From Plazaster borealis (Eukaryota > Echinodermata > Asteroidea > Forcipulatida > Labidiasteridae), in NCBI GenBank assembly GCA_021014325.1, contig CM037470.1:7171147-7235146 (forward strand): a DNA stretch of 64,000 nt. Direction: 5' to 3'. The notes beneath the pieces are model-generated. The model made no database searches. It was not told where the DNA came from and was given only the letters and a program-made list of their open reading frames with translations. Shown here piece after piece: positions 13,001 through 22,100 of this stretch. The position numbers and the translations under genes were made by a program. Each line of letters starts with the position of its first letter. The first letter of the stretch is position 1.

Positions 13001-13637
13001 TAATATTTTGAGGGAAAGAAATGTTTTTGTTTTATTAGTATCATTAATTGTTTTGCCTATTGTTTTCTTCCTTTCTTAGAAGGGGGCAGGACAAAACTCA
13101 GCATCCTTCGTTACAATCCCGACATGTCAATTGTCAATTATACTAGATGCAACCCACTAATAAAACTTAAATTATTCATCATACAAATGAGCTTAAATTA
13201 ACCCACGCAATACCTTGACAACGACACACTCCGGAAACAAAATGTTCAACAAAATTCAAAACAAACCCTCTTAACCTATGGGAAAAACTTATCAGCATGT
13301 GCAGACAACATACCGCAACATGCCGCATACCACAGAGACGTAGCAACCAAACAGGTCCCTCGCTGCAGGTGTAAGAACTCCAGTATACAATGTTCATGAG
13401 CCACGAGTGTGACATTTGCTGATACAAGGACACTATAATGGTTATTGTTTCAAACAAAAATATATCGGTCTCTGACACTAAGGGAAATTTTAACAGCATA
13501 ATAATGGCGCTAGACTGTTAATTTGTTGAAAAGGAGAGTGGCATACAGTTTCTATAATAAACATGGATACTTACCCTACTTGGCTTGGCCGAAACGGCAA
13601 GTGCTGACAATACAACAAGCAATATTGCGATCTTCAT
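4008..13637 (-). CDS. Secreted M12B (reprolysin) metalloprotease, copy 1; ten coding exons
   Basis: Coding exons (minus strand): 13575-13637, 12277-12391, 10966-11252, 10115-10256, 7398-7564, 7133-7216, 5793-5914, 5165-5211, 5083-5125, 4008-4143. All joins use GT/AG and keep phase, giving 401 residues. Residues 1-17 form a signal peptide (MKIAILLVVLSALAVSA). A reprolysin prodomain follows, ending in a cysteine-switch-like VLCGV (Cys200). After an acidic linker comes the catalytic domain from KYLELALFYDY to the stop. Zinc motif HEIGHNLSMKHD (residues 352-363) is split across the last two exons; the Met-turn is YIMNP (Met375). The usual Gly of HExxHxxGxxHD is Ser359. No disintegrin, cysteine-rich or thrombospondin module follows: TAA lies just after the domain and AATAAA at 3913-3918. 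No RxxR furin site is visible between switch and protease. The family cleaves extracellular or matrix proteins; the substrate here is unknown. Exons 8 and 9 are only 47 and 43 bp. Confidence 0.88.
4208..4405. mobile_element. GGTCA-rich MITE in intron 9 of copy 1
   Basis: The left end CCGGGGTCAGAATTGACC and internal runs of TGACCC/GGGTCA match 19394-19668 in copy 2, where the right end GGGTCAATTTTGACCCCGGG completes an inverted pair. Copy 1 has lost part of that right end. A diverged relative lies at 49,623-49,820. Confidence 0.6.
4868..4988. mobile_element. Small inverted-repeat element in intron 9 (copy 1)
   Basis: The end GGGACGCTAGGTGGCAGCAG is inverted at the other end as CTGCTGCCACCTAGCGTTCC, enclosing about 80 bp. 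Copy 2 carries the same element at 22050-22170, so it predates the duplication. Confidence 0.7.
5604..5771. mobile_element. MITE with TGACGTCA at both ends (copy 1, intron 7)
   Basis: The left side has CATGCATTGACGTCATC and the right side ATGACGTCATGTGCA. TGACGTCA is a perfect CRE/ATF-type octamer. Other copies lie at 22791-22952 and 39841-40009; the last shows clean GACCTTATGCA ends and a probable TA target site. Confidence 0.65.
5945..6592 (-). mobile_element. Hairpin element carrying a Crypton-like fragment (copy 1 only)
   Basis: In copy 2 the flanks (GGTAGAAT then GTAAAGCACTAACAG) are contiguous near 23,128, so this is an insertion into intron 6 of copy 1. Its lower half is a long imperfect hairpin: TTGAATGGAACATTCC and its inverse at 6,010-6,055, and ATAATGAATG versus CATTCATTAT near 5,956 and 6,104. 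Its upper half carries an open frame described separately. Confidence 0.7.
6169..6420 (-). pseudogene. Fragment resembling the N-terminal region of Crypton/KIAA1958-type proteins
   Basis: About 83 codons from a Met at 6418-6420. The stretch containing NTKKQIKFAV, then LDNFLLRF and KDDGTLYTKK, resembles the core-binding N-terminal part of tyrosine-recombinase (Crypton) transposases and their domesticated relatives. It stops right after LYTKK, where the family normally continues, so it is a truncated capture with no catalytic region. It lies inside a mobile insertion absent from copy 2. The match is from memory of the family and is moderate. Confidence 0.5.
6870..7084. mobile_element. MITE with CACTGCAAAAAC ends (copy 1, intron 6)
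   Basis: Ends are CACTGCAAAAACTGGGGTGTT-like and the inverse AACACCCCCGTTTTTGCAGTG. The equivalent in copy 2 (23414-23630) is flanked by TA on both sides. It is shared by both copies and therefore older than the duplication. Confidence 0.75.
7275..7315 (+). repeat. (TTTG)n microsatellite
   Basis: About nine GTTT/TTTG units in intron 5 of copy 1. Copy 2 has only one or two units at the matching place (about 23,827). Confidence 0.85.
7628..9563. mobile_element. 1.9-kb foldback-type insertion with inverted minisatellite ends (copy 1 only)
   Basis: The left part (about 7,690-7,925) is a tandem array of units containing CTAAATGTCGCCC and CTAAATGTAGCCCC. The right part (about 9,236-9,495) is the same unit inverted (GGCGACATTTAGGTACAGG). 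The centre includes poly-C, an AT-rich tract and a doubled TGACGTCATCGATGACGTCA palindrome near 8,780-8,805. Copy 2 joins TTTCAGCATGCG directly to TTAATCTTTTTGCAACC at about 24,150-24,178, so this is a discrete insertion in intron 4. No transposase was found. Confidence 0.75.
9825..10019. mobile_element. MITE with GGGCCCAAT...ATTGGG ends (intron 4, copy 1)
   Basis: Inverted ends read CAGGGCCCAATATCATAGAG and CTCTATGAAATTGGGTC, with inner GCTTAGCAG/AAGCA motifs. A cleaner copy lies at 57896-58091. Confidence 0.75.
12820..13030. repeat. Inverted array of CCCTCGAAATATTATTT-like units
   Basis: Successive units of about 20 bp (CCCTCGAAAT plus T-rich spacer) occur in one orientation up to about 12,930 and inverted (GAGGGGACGAAATAAT) after it. 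A related array occurs at 58,705-58,860. It lies in extra sequence (about 12,663-13,410) that copy 2 lacks. Confidence 0.55.
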
Positions 13638-13842
13638 TCTGTAAGGCTTGCAGTTTTTTGTTATGGATCCAAGCAAGTTTTGAAGCATTTTATACGGAAT
13701 GTGTTTATCTCGACGTGAATAATGAATAAAATTGTCAGAATTAATTTTAAGACCCAACGAAACACGTGAACGAAAGCGACAAAAATAGATTATCTATCTG
13801 TCACTCACCATTCGTAAGGCAAATGTATGCCTGCACCGTTGG

Positions 13843-13849
13843 TTTTATA
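13843..13849 (-). promoter_or_regulatory. TATA box of metalloprotease copy 1
   Basis: On the minus strand it reads TATAAAA, about 200 bp before the start codon, and it is conserved in copy 2 although flanking bases differ. A good donor (GAATG then GTGAGT, boundary at 13809) follows about 35 bp downstream. An acceptor (CCTTACAG) lies one base before the ATG. This suggests a very short non-coding first exon. Promoter use is inferred. Confidence 0.5.
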
Positions 13850-14122
13850 GCAGCCACTTCATCACATTTTGTAAGGAAGTATCTACGAATTAAAAATAAA
13901 CCCTACCTGCAACAATAGTGTGAAGTCGATTTTGAAGATAATGATTTCTCATCATTACCGGCCTAACTTGAAATGATTACGTGTTTTTGTTTTTAATTGC
14001 TACATGTACCAGTATCTCTGAACGTTCTTGTAGGTTCTTGAACTTAGTCCCGGTCTCTCAATAATACTGTTCCTTGACAATTATTTCACTGTGCAGGTTC
14101 AATGGGGGAAATATGTAGGCAT

Positions 14123-17080
14123 TCACAACGAATAATATTGACTTAATTTTGCAAATGAAAGTAATCTAGTTATACTGCAGGAAAGTGTGTAATGGTCTTC
14201 CGTACCACAGCAGGAATTGTTGTACATCACTGAGACACAAAAAACGGCAGCCTGTTTGTTTTCTAAGATTCGACTTAAACAAGGGTTCCATACCATCTTA
14301 TTACAATATAGAAACAAATATTCGATAGTTTCAATGTCAGATTTACAGAAAGAACATGTTATTTTCATGCGATTCAGTTTATCCCTGGTTGGCAGAATCC
14401 TGTGACAAAGTCTAAAAAGGATGTCTTTTTCTTGTTTATTTTTGTCCAAATATTGGCCCACCGAATTTATCAGTGATACCTAAAATCGACGCCCCCTTTT
14501 CATGTGCTTTTGGGCAAACAAACTATCTGACCTTAAGTGATTTGTACAATAATTTTGTGGTAACTTTAGACAAGAGTATACAAGACCATCATTCCCAATG
14601 TCAGTTTGGAATTTCAGCCACCTGCTTGGATGGTCATTTGTCCCACATCTTTTGTCCTTTAAAAGGACTGGAATGATGTTTTGTTCAAGACGTTTAACTA
14701 TGCGTCCAGCATTGATATTGTAGCGTAGTCGGGAGCTCATAAAACTTAAAGGCATCGTACACGTTTGGTAATTGTCAAAGACCAGTGTTCTCACTTGGTG
14801 TATCCCAACATATGCATAAAACAACAAGCCTGTGAAAATTTGAGCTCAATTGGTCATCGAAGTTGCAAGAAAATGATGAAAGAAAAAACACGCTTGTTGT
14901 ACAAATTTGTGTGCTTTCAGATAGGAATAAAAGGCTTCTAGCTAGAAGTCTTTGATTATTTTAGTGAGAAATTACCTCTTTCTCAAAAACTACGTTACTT
15001 CAGAGGGAGTCGTTTCTCACAATGTTTTATATGATCAACAGCTCTATGTTGCTCGTTACCAAGTCAGTTGTTATGCTAATATATATTTTGAGTAAATACC
15101 AAACGTGTACGATACCTTTAATCAGAACAACGAACCAAGATTTTGCTGGCTTTAACTTCTAGCCAAAATGCCAATTTCATCAATCTTCACAATAACTACA
15201 AAAATACCTAAATTACAGGTGGAGACCTAGGCCCTTATGAACAATATACAATAATAACAGCAGCTGATACAAAAATTTATGGAAAATGTACGGAGGCAAA
15301 CCTATTTGTAGAGTCCCCCTATATTTATGTGTGGCTGGTACAGACTACAATTTATGCAAAATAACTAGGTGTGAGTTGAAATAATGACTTGAGAAAAACT
15401 CTCCCAAGCATTCAAGTAACCTACTCTGTTTTTGAGCAAGCATGCAGTGCACCTACACATTTTACTCTCATCAACCCAAAGTGCCGAGCCTTCAGCCCTC
15501 CAGACACTAAGAACTAAAGACTTGTGTTATTGAATAGAAATAACTGGAACATACTTCATGTGAATGATGTAACTAAACAAAAGGAACTTTACTCAGTGGG
15601 TGTACCAAATGAATGTAGTCCTACAGGTGATGATTCAATATGTACTGACATAAGTTTGATTAAAAGAACCCTAGTTCAAAGGAAAGGTATGTGTCAATCT
15701 CCACAAGTCACTGACCTGGACTAGTCCATATCTCCAACAAGGGAGGGGGCTGAACCCTGGACCAAACCACAAGTGTTGGGGGTATTTTCATAACTATATA
15801 ATTTGACATGATTCCACTTCCTAGCCAATTCCTTAAAGGCATTTAGTCTGCTGTTTTTAACTACATGGTGAAATTTTGATGATGTTGTTCTCTGTTTAGA
15901 ACAGGACTAGCTAAATCTGTATCCTTATTACCCGTGACCACTGAATTATTCCAGAGAGGGTGGTCATTATTCCCTAGCTGGTGAAAATTCTGGTCTAAAA
16001 ATACCCCCTGTTTGTTCGTATAGGGTGCAAAAGGGTCCATACAAAAGGGAGTGGACTTTTTTTCGGTTTTTCTCAACCCATACCACCCCAGATTATGGCT
16101 TTCGCCGGTTTTATCGATTCAATAGTTTAACAAAGATTTCCATTTAATGATATAATTACTCAACCAAATCGGTTTTAGACAGCGTAACCTGACCCTGACG
16201 TCCAAAAGACATGTTCCTCCCATGTATCGAGGTCCGGTGATGCTGGCAAGCTTGATTTTGTCGGGTTTATCAGGCCAGTAAAAACTAAAAATAATGGGGT
16301 TTTCTATTTTCTTGGCAAATGCTTCCGGGCAGGGGCTAAAGGTCCCCAGATAATTCAGTCTGCTTCCTTCCGACCATAGGTCAGGTCCCGCTGTCTACAA
16401 ATATTTGCACGTAAGTTTACTTCGTCCGGGATCCCAGTGGACAGTCGGCGTAACATTGTTTCCAAAAGAGATACCAGCAATTTTCAAGTTTTCTTTGTTC
16501 CAGTTGAAGCCACACGGCTCGTCTATTCTGTTCCTCCAGTATACCAAGCCATTGACCCATGGTTTTACCTGTGTTCACTTTAGATCCGCTACCTTAACAA
16601 TATTTACCAACCATAGAGCAAGGATCAGACAAAGTTGCCTTGTCCATGCCTTGTCACCAAGCGGTGACTCACTCACACAGAGATAGGATTTTGTGCATGT
16701 GCAATGGGGAAAAAAAATTCACCACCCCTCCTGACCAAATTGACGACCCCTGTTGATTGAGACCCCTTCTAGAACTTGTGTAATGGTACACTGTTGGATA
16801 TCATGGAGTATAACGGGGTTGGGATCTACCATTTTGTAATGGTTGTGTTTTTCTTGATATGTGCCACAGCTGTTCGGTGATGGGCCTCGTTTGAGGGAAT
16901 AACGGCAATGAAATCGTCTGAAGTAACCGACCAAAATAGATTAATAAAGCTGAAAAGAAGCTAGGGCCATCAAGACCGAGAGATTGATTTTTGTTTATTT
17001 GGAGCAAAGCTAATTTAACCTCATCTTTTGAAAGGTAGTTGTCAAAGTCTTCAGAAATCTCAATCTCAATGTCTTTAGTT
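14123..17080 (-). pseudogene. Decayed L1/Tx1-type LINE ORF2
   Basis: Minus-strand pieces appear in family order from high to low coordinates. Near 17,060-16,960: FDNYLSKDEVKLALLQINKN then LGLDG, the entry to the RT domain. Near 16,540-16,470: FNWNKENLKIAGISFGN. Near 16,300-16,190: FYWPDKPDKIKLASITGP with YMGG. Near 14,430-14,330: LCHRILPTRDKLNRMKI then CSFC...FLYC, the C-terminal zinc-knuckle-like part. Frames are broken repeatedly and no intact RT core (YADD) was seen, so the copy is dead. A TTAA MITE is inserted at 14746-15121. The stretch 15,130-16,080 holds no recognisable coding. Confidence 0.65.
14746..15121. mobile_element. piggyBac-type MITE nested in the LINE remnant
   Basis: It is bounded by TTAA on both sides (14746-14749 and 15118-15121) with inverted ends AAAGGCATCGTACACGTTTGG and CCAAACGTGTACGATACCTTT. 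The interior includes GGAGTCGTTTCTCACAATGT. The window end (63,933 onward) begins a relative. The TTAA target duplication is the piggyBac signature. Confidence 0.8.
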
Positions 17081-17289
17081 TAAATTTTTAAAAACAATCT
17101 CATTCAAACCACATACAGAAAAATCTTAGGCAGTATACAGATTTGGGAAAAAAATATTGATTACACTCAAAATTGAGCTGGGCTCGTCCAGATATCTGTC
17201 TTCAGAAGTGACAAGTTTATCGAGTTTACACTTATTAATTTGTTGTTTTTTACATATTCAGAAAATTAAATTTGCAGCTAACAGTTGTA

Positions 17290-17650
17290 TGGCTTCTGAC
17301 TGGCACCCCCGAACAAAGATATTGACAAATAGGGAGACCGCCAACATAGGGCTAGATAGCTCAGTTGGTAGAGCGCCGGCGTCATAGGGAGATTCTGTCC
17401 CCCATGTGGGAAATACATGGGCTGAAGGAGGATGATTCAAAAGAGGGCGCTATCAGAAGAAGTTTGCACACAGTCGCCGTATGGGGGGACTGAATCTCCA
17501 GGGGGACAGCATCTCCTGCCACACCGGCACATTAAACTGGAGGGCGTTGGTTCAAATCCAAATCTAGTAAATTTTCATCGTTCAACCCCAAATTTAAAAT
17601 TTACCCAGTCAGTTTCCCTTGTGGTTTATAACTTGATTTTTGAAATACCA
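17290..17650 (+). mobile_element. tRNA-derived SINE, with an inserted MITE in its head
   Basis: The Pol III A box TAGCTCAGTTGGTAGAGC is at 17,356-17,373 and the B box GGTTCAAATCC near 17,550. The tail motif GTTCAACCCCAAAT then TTTACCCAGTCAG is shared with copies near 55,330, 55,683 and 58,857. A-to-B distance is far too long because about 140 bp with inverted ends (AGATTCTGTCCCCCAT / ATGGGGGGACTGAATCT) interrupts the tRNA-like part at about 17,387-17,520. Confidence 0.7.
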
Positions 17651-17728
17651 CTTAATGGGACACATTGCCTTCGGATTTGGCGCTTTTGACTATTAAAGCG
17701 TCTGTTATAATTAATATGGTTAAAAATA

Positions 17729-17935
17729 TGTTTTAAAAGTATAACATAATGATTCACACAAACATTCCTCGAAATTGTGTAGTATTCCTTTTACTTCGTG
17801 AACTAATACGGTCTGTGTGTGTAGTCAACACTTTGGTGCTACAAAATGGCAGACCGTTTTAATTTTCAAAATAAAAGGAAAACAACACAATTTTTAGGTA
17901 TATTTATGTGGATTGTTATATTCTACTTAAAAAAC
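17729..17935. mobile_element. MITE with TGATTCACAC ends
   Basis: Ends TGTTTTAAAAG...TAATGATTCACACAA are inverted, with decay, on the other side. The interior ATTGTGT...ACTTCGTGAACT is shared with 57479-57688, which preserves the inverted ends better. Similarity continues a little beyond the element. Confidence 0.65.
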
Positions 17936-19095
17936 ATCTTTTCAACCATATTCATTCCATAAAAAACGCTGTTTATAATTCACATCGATTAAAAAATACA
18001 CTCCTGCGTGTTTGGTGTGGTTTTAGACAGAACGTGACACGTGGTAAATATTTCGATACCATTTGGTTATTTCCACGTTCTACCATACTTTGCAAGTCCT
18101 ACTTTGCAAGCACATTTCCTGAGCATCTCTTAGTAAAAAGTAAAACACAACAGTGGTTGTATTTCTATTTTGCAGTTTATTTCTCTTTAAACTATTACAC
18201 AATTCTTACTATAGCTGTGTATTTGGTTATTTGAATTAAATAATTAAATAATTTATGTAGCTTTTCTTGTTTGTTTTTAAATTTAGGAAAGTTAATATTG
18301 CATCTTTTGCAAAGCTTGTCACTCATCATAATACTGTATAGCTGTGAAGTTCACTAGTTTTTTTCTCTTTCTTATTATTGGTACTATTATTTTTTCTTTG
18401 TTTCTTTGTTTATGTTCTTGGTTTGTTTGCTGTAGTCTTTTTTAATTGTTTCTGTTTTAGTGTAGTTCTTTTTTGCATTTTGTGAATGTTTTCTTGTTTT
18501 ATTTCATTAAGAATATTCTACTAAGGGTTTGTAAAGTCATATGAGTATATGATTAACGAATTATTTGCACAATTGACAGTGTCCAGTTTACAGAAATAAT
18601 ATGAATTGAAATATCATGTAATTATTGAAAACTTATCCGATGCATTAAACAAAATTGCTGTTTTATATTTCTCACCGCATTTGATCAGCCAATTATTCAT
18701 TTATGAAACTTAATCGTGTTATTTTTTCTTTTCTTTTTCATTAGCAAAGCTTTCATTTGTTCAAGATCTCAATAAAGGGTTGACAGATCCGGTAAAAGGA
18801 AAGCTCTTCTCCTAGCTGTTGGTTTGTCTTTCGTGTCCATGTTTCCTAAGCATCATCGTAGCAAGTCTTCTTACTGTACATAAACATGACAAACGAATAT
18901 TTAATGCATGAGTCAATATAACAGAGTCAATGTAAAAAGGCATAAAATATGTTTTCTTATCTGCTAAAACTACTAACCAGAAATACTTTAGGTATAAGAA
19001 GCCAATACTTAACATTGAATGATTGTTATTATTTTTGTCAATAAGTAAAACAAAAATTCCGTAAAGATAAATCGAACAATAATGAACAAACTAAC

Positions 19096-19101
19096 TTTAT
19101 T
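19096..19101 (-). terminator. Polyadenylation signal of metalloprotease copy 2
   Basis: AATAAA on the minus strand about 90 bp past the stop at 19191-19193, in the same position as in copy 1. Confidence 0.7.
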
Positions 19102-19190
19102 TTGTATTTTCCCTCCCTCGAGATATAACCTAATTAGGTAGGAAGATACTTGTGCGGTGATAATAGTATAGCCATAACACATTCATGGTC

Positions 19191-22100
19191 TTACCCAACA
19201 AAAGCACAATAGTAGTCTCTGCTGCATGTAGACCAATCCCTGTACACCTTGTATTTACTGGCGTATGGATTCATAATGTATTTATCGGGACCACATTCAA
19301 CTGGTACATCGTGCTTCATCGACAGGCTGCATAGATAAGTATGTAAATAAAATATATTATAGCCTTAACAAATACAACCGAATACTCCAAAAACTCCGGG
19401 GTCAGAATTGACCTGGAATCCCGGGTCCCGCGGAGCTTGACCCATTTTGGGGTCAGTATGACCCGGAATCTGGGTCAAAATAGGTCTTCTTCTTTTTTAT
19501 GAGATATCGCCTTACTCACAAGGCCGGACGGCCACTTCAAGGTGGGGGCTACAGAAACCGAGTTTAATCCATTCCTAAACCATAATATTCCCAATCAACT
19601 AACCCATAAATAGGTGTGGCCTCCGTATGACCCGGTTCCGGGTCAATTTTGACCCCGGGGATTTTAGAACAACCTAATACCAAGTGTTTTTTGAATCCTA
19701 ACGCCTTTTTTTATCGTGAATCAAACAGCAGCTCTGTATAGTAGCAGATCATTGTTCCATATTTTCCTCCTGAAGTATGGTTGCTTATTGTATCATATAC
19801 AGAGACCTTGTTACCAATGATAAATCTAACTATCATCGTCGTAAAATATCCGAGTGCAACCAACGAAATCTGTTCCGTGTTATTGACAAGCTATCTTCTC
19901 CCAAGTGTATGAAAAAGCTCCCAAGTTTTGACAATCCTGTTGATTTGGCCAATAATTTCGCTAATTTCTCCGTTGATATTCATGATCATTGCAATTCTTC
20001 GTTCACCACTTTTCGTGTAGTCACTTCTGATAAAGTGATGAAGATGATAAAATCTTGTACGGTTACCTCCTGCAAGTTGGACCCTCTGCCATTATCTGTT
20101 TTTAAGGAGTGTTGTTCTGAATTGCTGCCAGTCTTCACAGAGATTATTAATAGGTCTTTGTCTGTTGGTCATTTCCCTGATCATCTTAAGGAGGCCTGCA
20201 TCCTGCCACTTCTGAAAAAGCAACATTTGGACCCGGAGTGTTTGTCAAATTATCGTCCTATCTCTAACTTGAGATTCATCTCCAAATTGATTGAGCGTGC
20301 AGTTGTTAGTCAACTTCAAGACTATCTCTTTGAAAATAACCTCCATGCTAAAATGCAGTCTGCTTATTGTCCTTTCCACAGTACTGAGACTGCTCTCATT
20401 CGTGTACACGATGAAATCCTGCGTGCACTGGACAATCATAAGGAAGCGATCCTTGTGCTGTTAGATTTTTCTGCTGCTTTTGACACTGTCGACCATAAGC
20501 GTCTCCTTCAACGTTTATCTTCTCGCTATGGAATTACTGGAACTGCCCTTAACTGGTTCTCTTCTTATCTGAACAACAAAACCCAGCATGTTCTCATCAA
20601 CAATGCTAAATCCGATCGTCATCATCTCTGGTGTGGTGTTCCTCAAGGTTCAGTAGCTGGGCCTCTTGAATTTATAATGTTCAGTGCACCCTTACAAGAC
20701 CTCATTGCTGCCCATGGTATTTCTAGTGTTGCTTATGCTGACGACACCCAGCTTTACGTTACATTTGATCCAGCTGATCGCGCTTCTGCCATTGCTAAAG
20801 TTGAATTATGCATTCAAGATGTCAAATCTTGGGCTTTGTCCAACAAACTCGCTCTGAATGACTCCAAAACTGAGATCTTATTTTTAAGATCTCGTTTCAC
20901 AAAAAAGTTTTCTCCGCCACCCTTACATATTGCCCAGTCTGTTATTGAACCATCTGAATTTGCCCGTAATCTCGGTGTTGTTATGGATTCTTCATTGTGC
21001 ATGAGTAGACATGTTGATAATGTTTGCAAAGCAGCTCTCATGGCTATCAGAAAAATAGCACAGATTCGCCGCTACCTGGATGAAGCTACTACTCTTCGTC
21101 TTGTTCATGCTTTCGTCACAATTAGACTTGATTCCAGCAATTCTCTTCTGTATGGACTTCCTGATAAAGATCTCGCTAAAATTCAACGTGTACAAAACAC
21201 TGCTGCTCGCCTCGTTTCTTGCTTGCCTCGTTCTCACCATATTACACCAGTACTAATGAAATTGCATTGGCTCCCAGTTAAGTTTCGTACAATTTACAAA
21301 ATTCTTTTGTTAACTTTCAAAGCTCAAACATGTCAATCTCCTGCTTATTTATCTGAACTTGTTCACCATTATTCCCCTACTCGGACTTTACGTTCATCTC
21401 AACAGTCATTGCTTACCACAACTACTAGAGCTTTTTCCATTTTTATGGTCAAAGATCATTTTCTTATGCTGCCCCATTTCTTTGGAATAGTCTTCCTGTG
21501 CATATTCGCCAGGCTAGTTCTTTACACTGTTTTAAGTCTCTGTTAAAACCTCATTTGTTTGAAGCTGCTTGTTTGTAATCTGCTTACTTTAATTATCTTT
21601 CACTTATTGTATAACTATTTTTCTTGTTCTCTTTATGCGCTTAGAGGCTTTGGCATTAGGCGCTTTACAAATGTCTTTATTATTATTATTGTTATTACGG
21701 CAGGTAATGATGTGCTTTGGATCCGAGCTCCTGCTTCGTCAGCCATTCTATAGCCACGAGTTGACTGTATGGCTAAAATAAACGAGGAGTTTCATCTTCA
21801 CCATTTTGCTCGGTCAGTCATTTTAAATCTACATGATTGTGTCTGTTTTGTGGCATGATTAATGAGGGCACCTCCGTAATCCACTTTACATACCCATAAA
21901 TTAACTGTTTTACCGGCTATTAAATAAAATAATGAAGAGTCTGGGATCCGACATCTGCTCCGTAAACAATTTTAAATTTCTAAGTCATCTCTGAAAGTTG
22001 AATCTCTTTGACTAGATAGCACCATGATTATGTCCAATGGGGGACTTTTGGGACGCTAGGTGGCAGCAGACTTACCAGGTAAATCCATATGTTCTCGGTA

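Larger units (their letters stand above)
3031..13928. repeat. Segmental duplication, copy 1
   Basis: Alignable along its length with 18,143-28,930 in the same orientation. The offset is exactly 15,000 at coding exon 1 and 15,183 at the last exon. It contains a full metalloprotease gene, its promoter region and its 3' end. Differences include copy-1-only insertions at about 5,945-6,592 and 7,628-9,563 and extra sequence at about 12,663-13,410. Homology stops near 3,031 and 13,928. Confidence 0.9.

Noticed and set aside
13314..13362. Extra 49-bp exon between exons 1 and 2 of metalloprotease copy 1
   Set aside because: It has acceptable splice signals, but exon 1 joins exon 2 in phase without it, its length would break the frame, and copy 2 lacks the region.
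17349..17385. Functional tRNA gene
   Set aside because: Only the A-box half is tRNA-like, the B box is displaced by a MITE, and the tail matches SINE copies elsewhere in the window.
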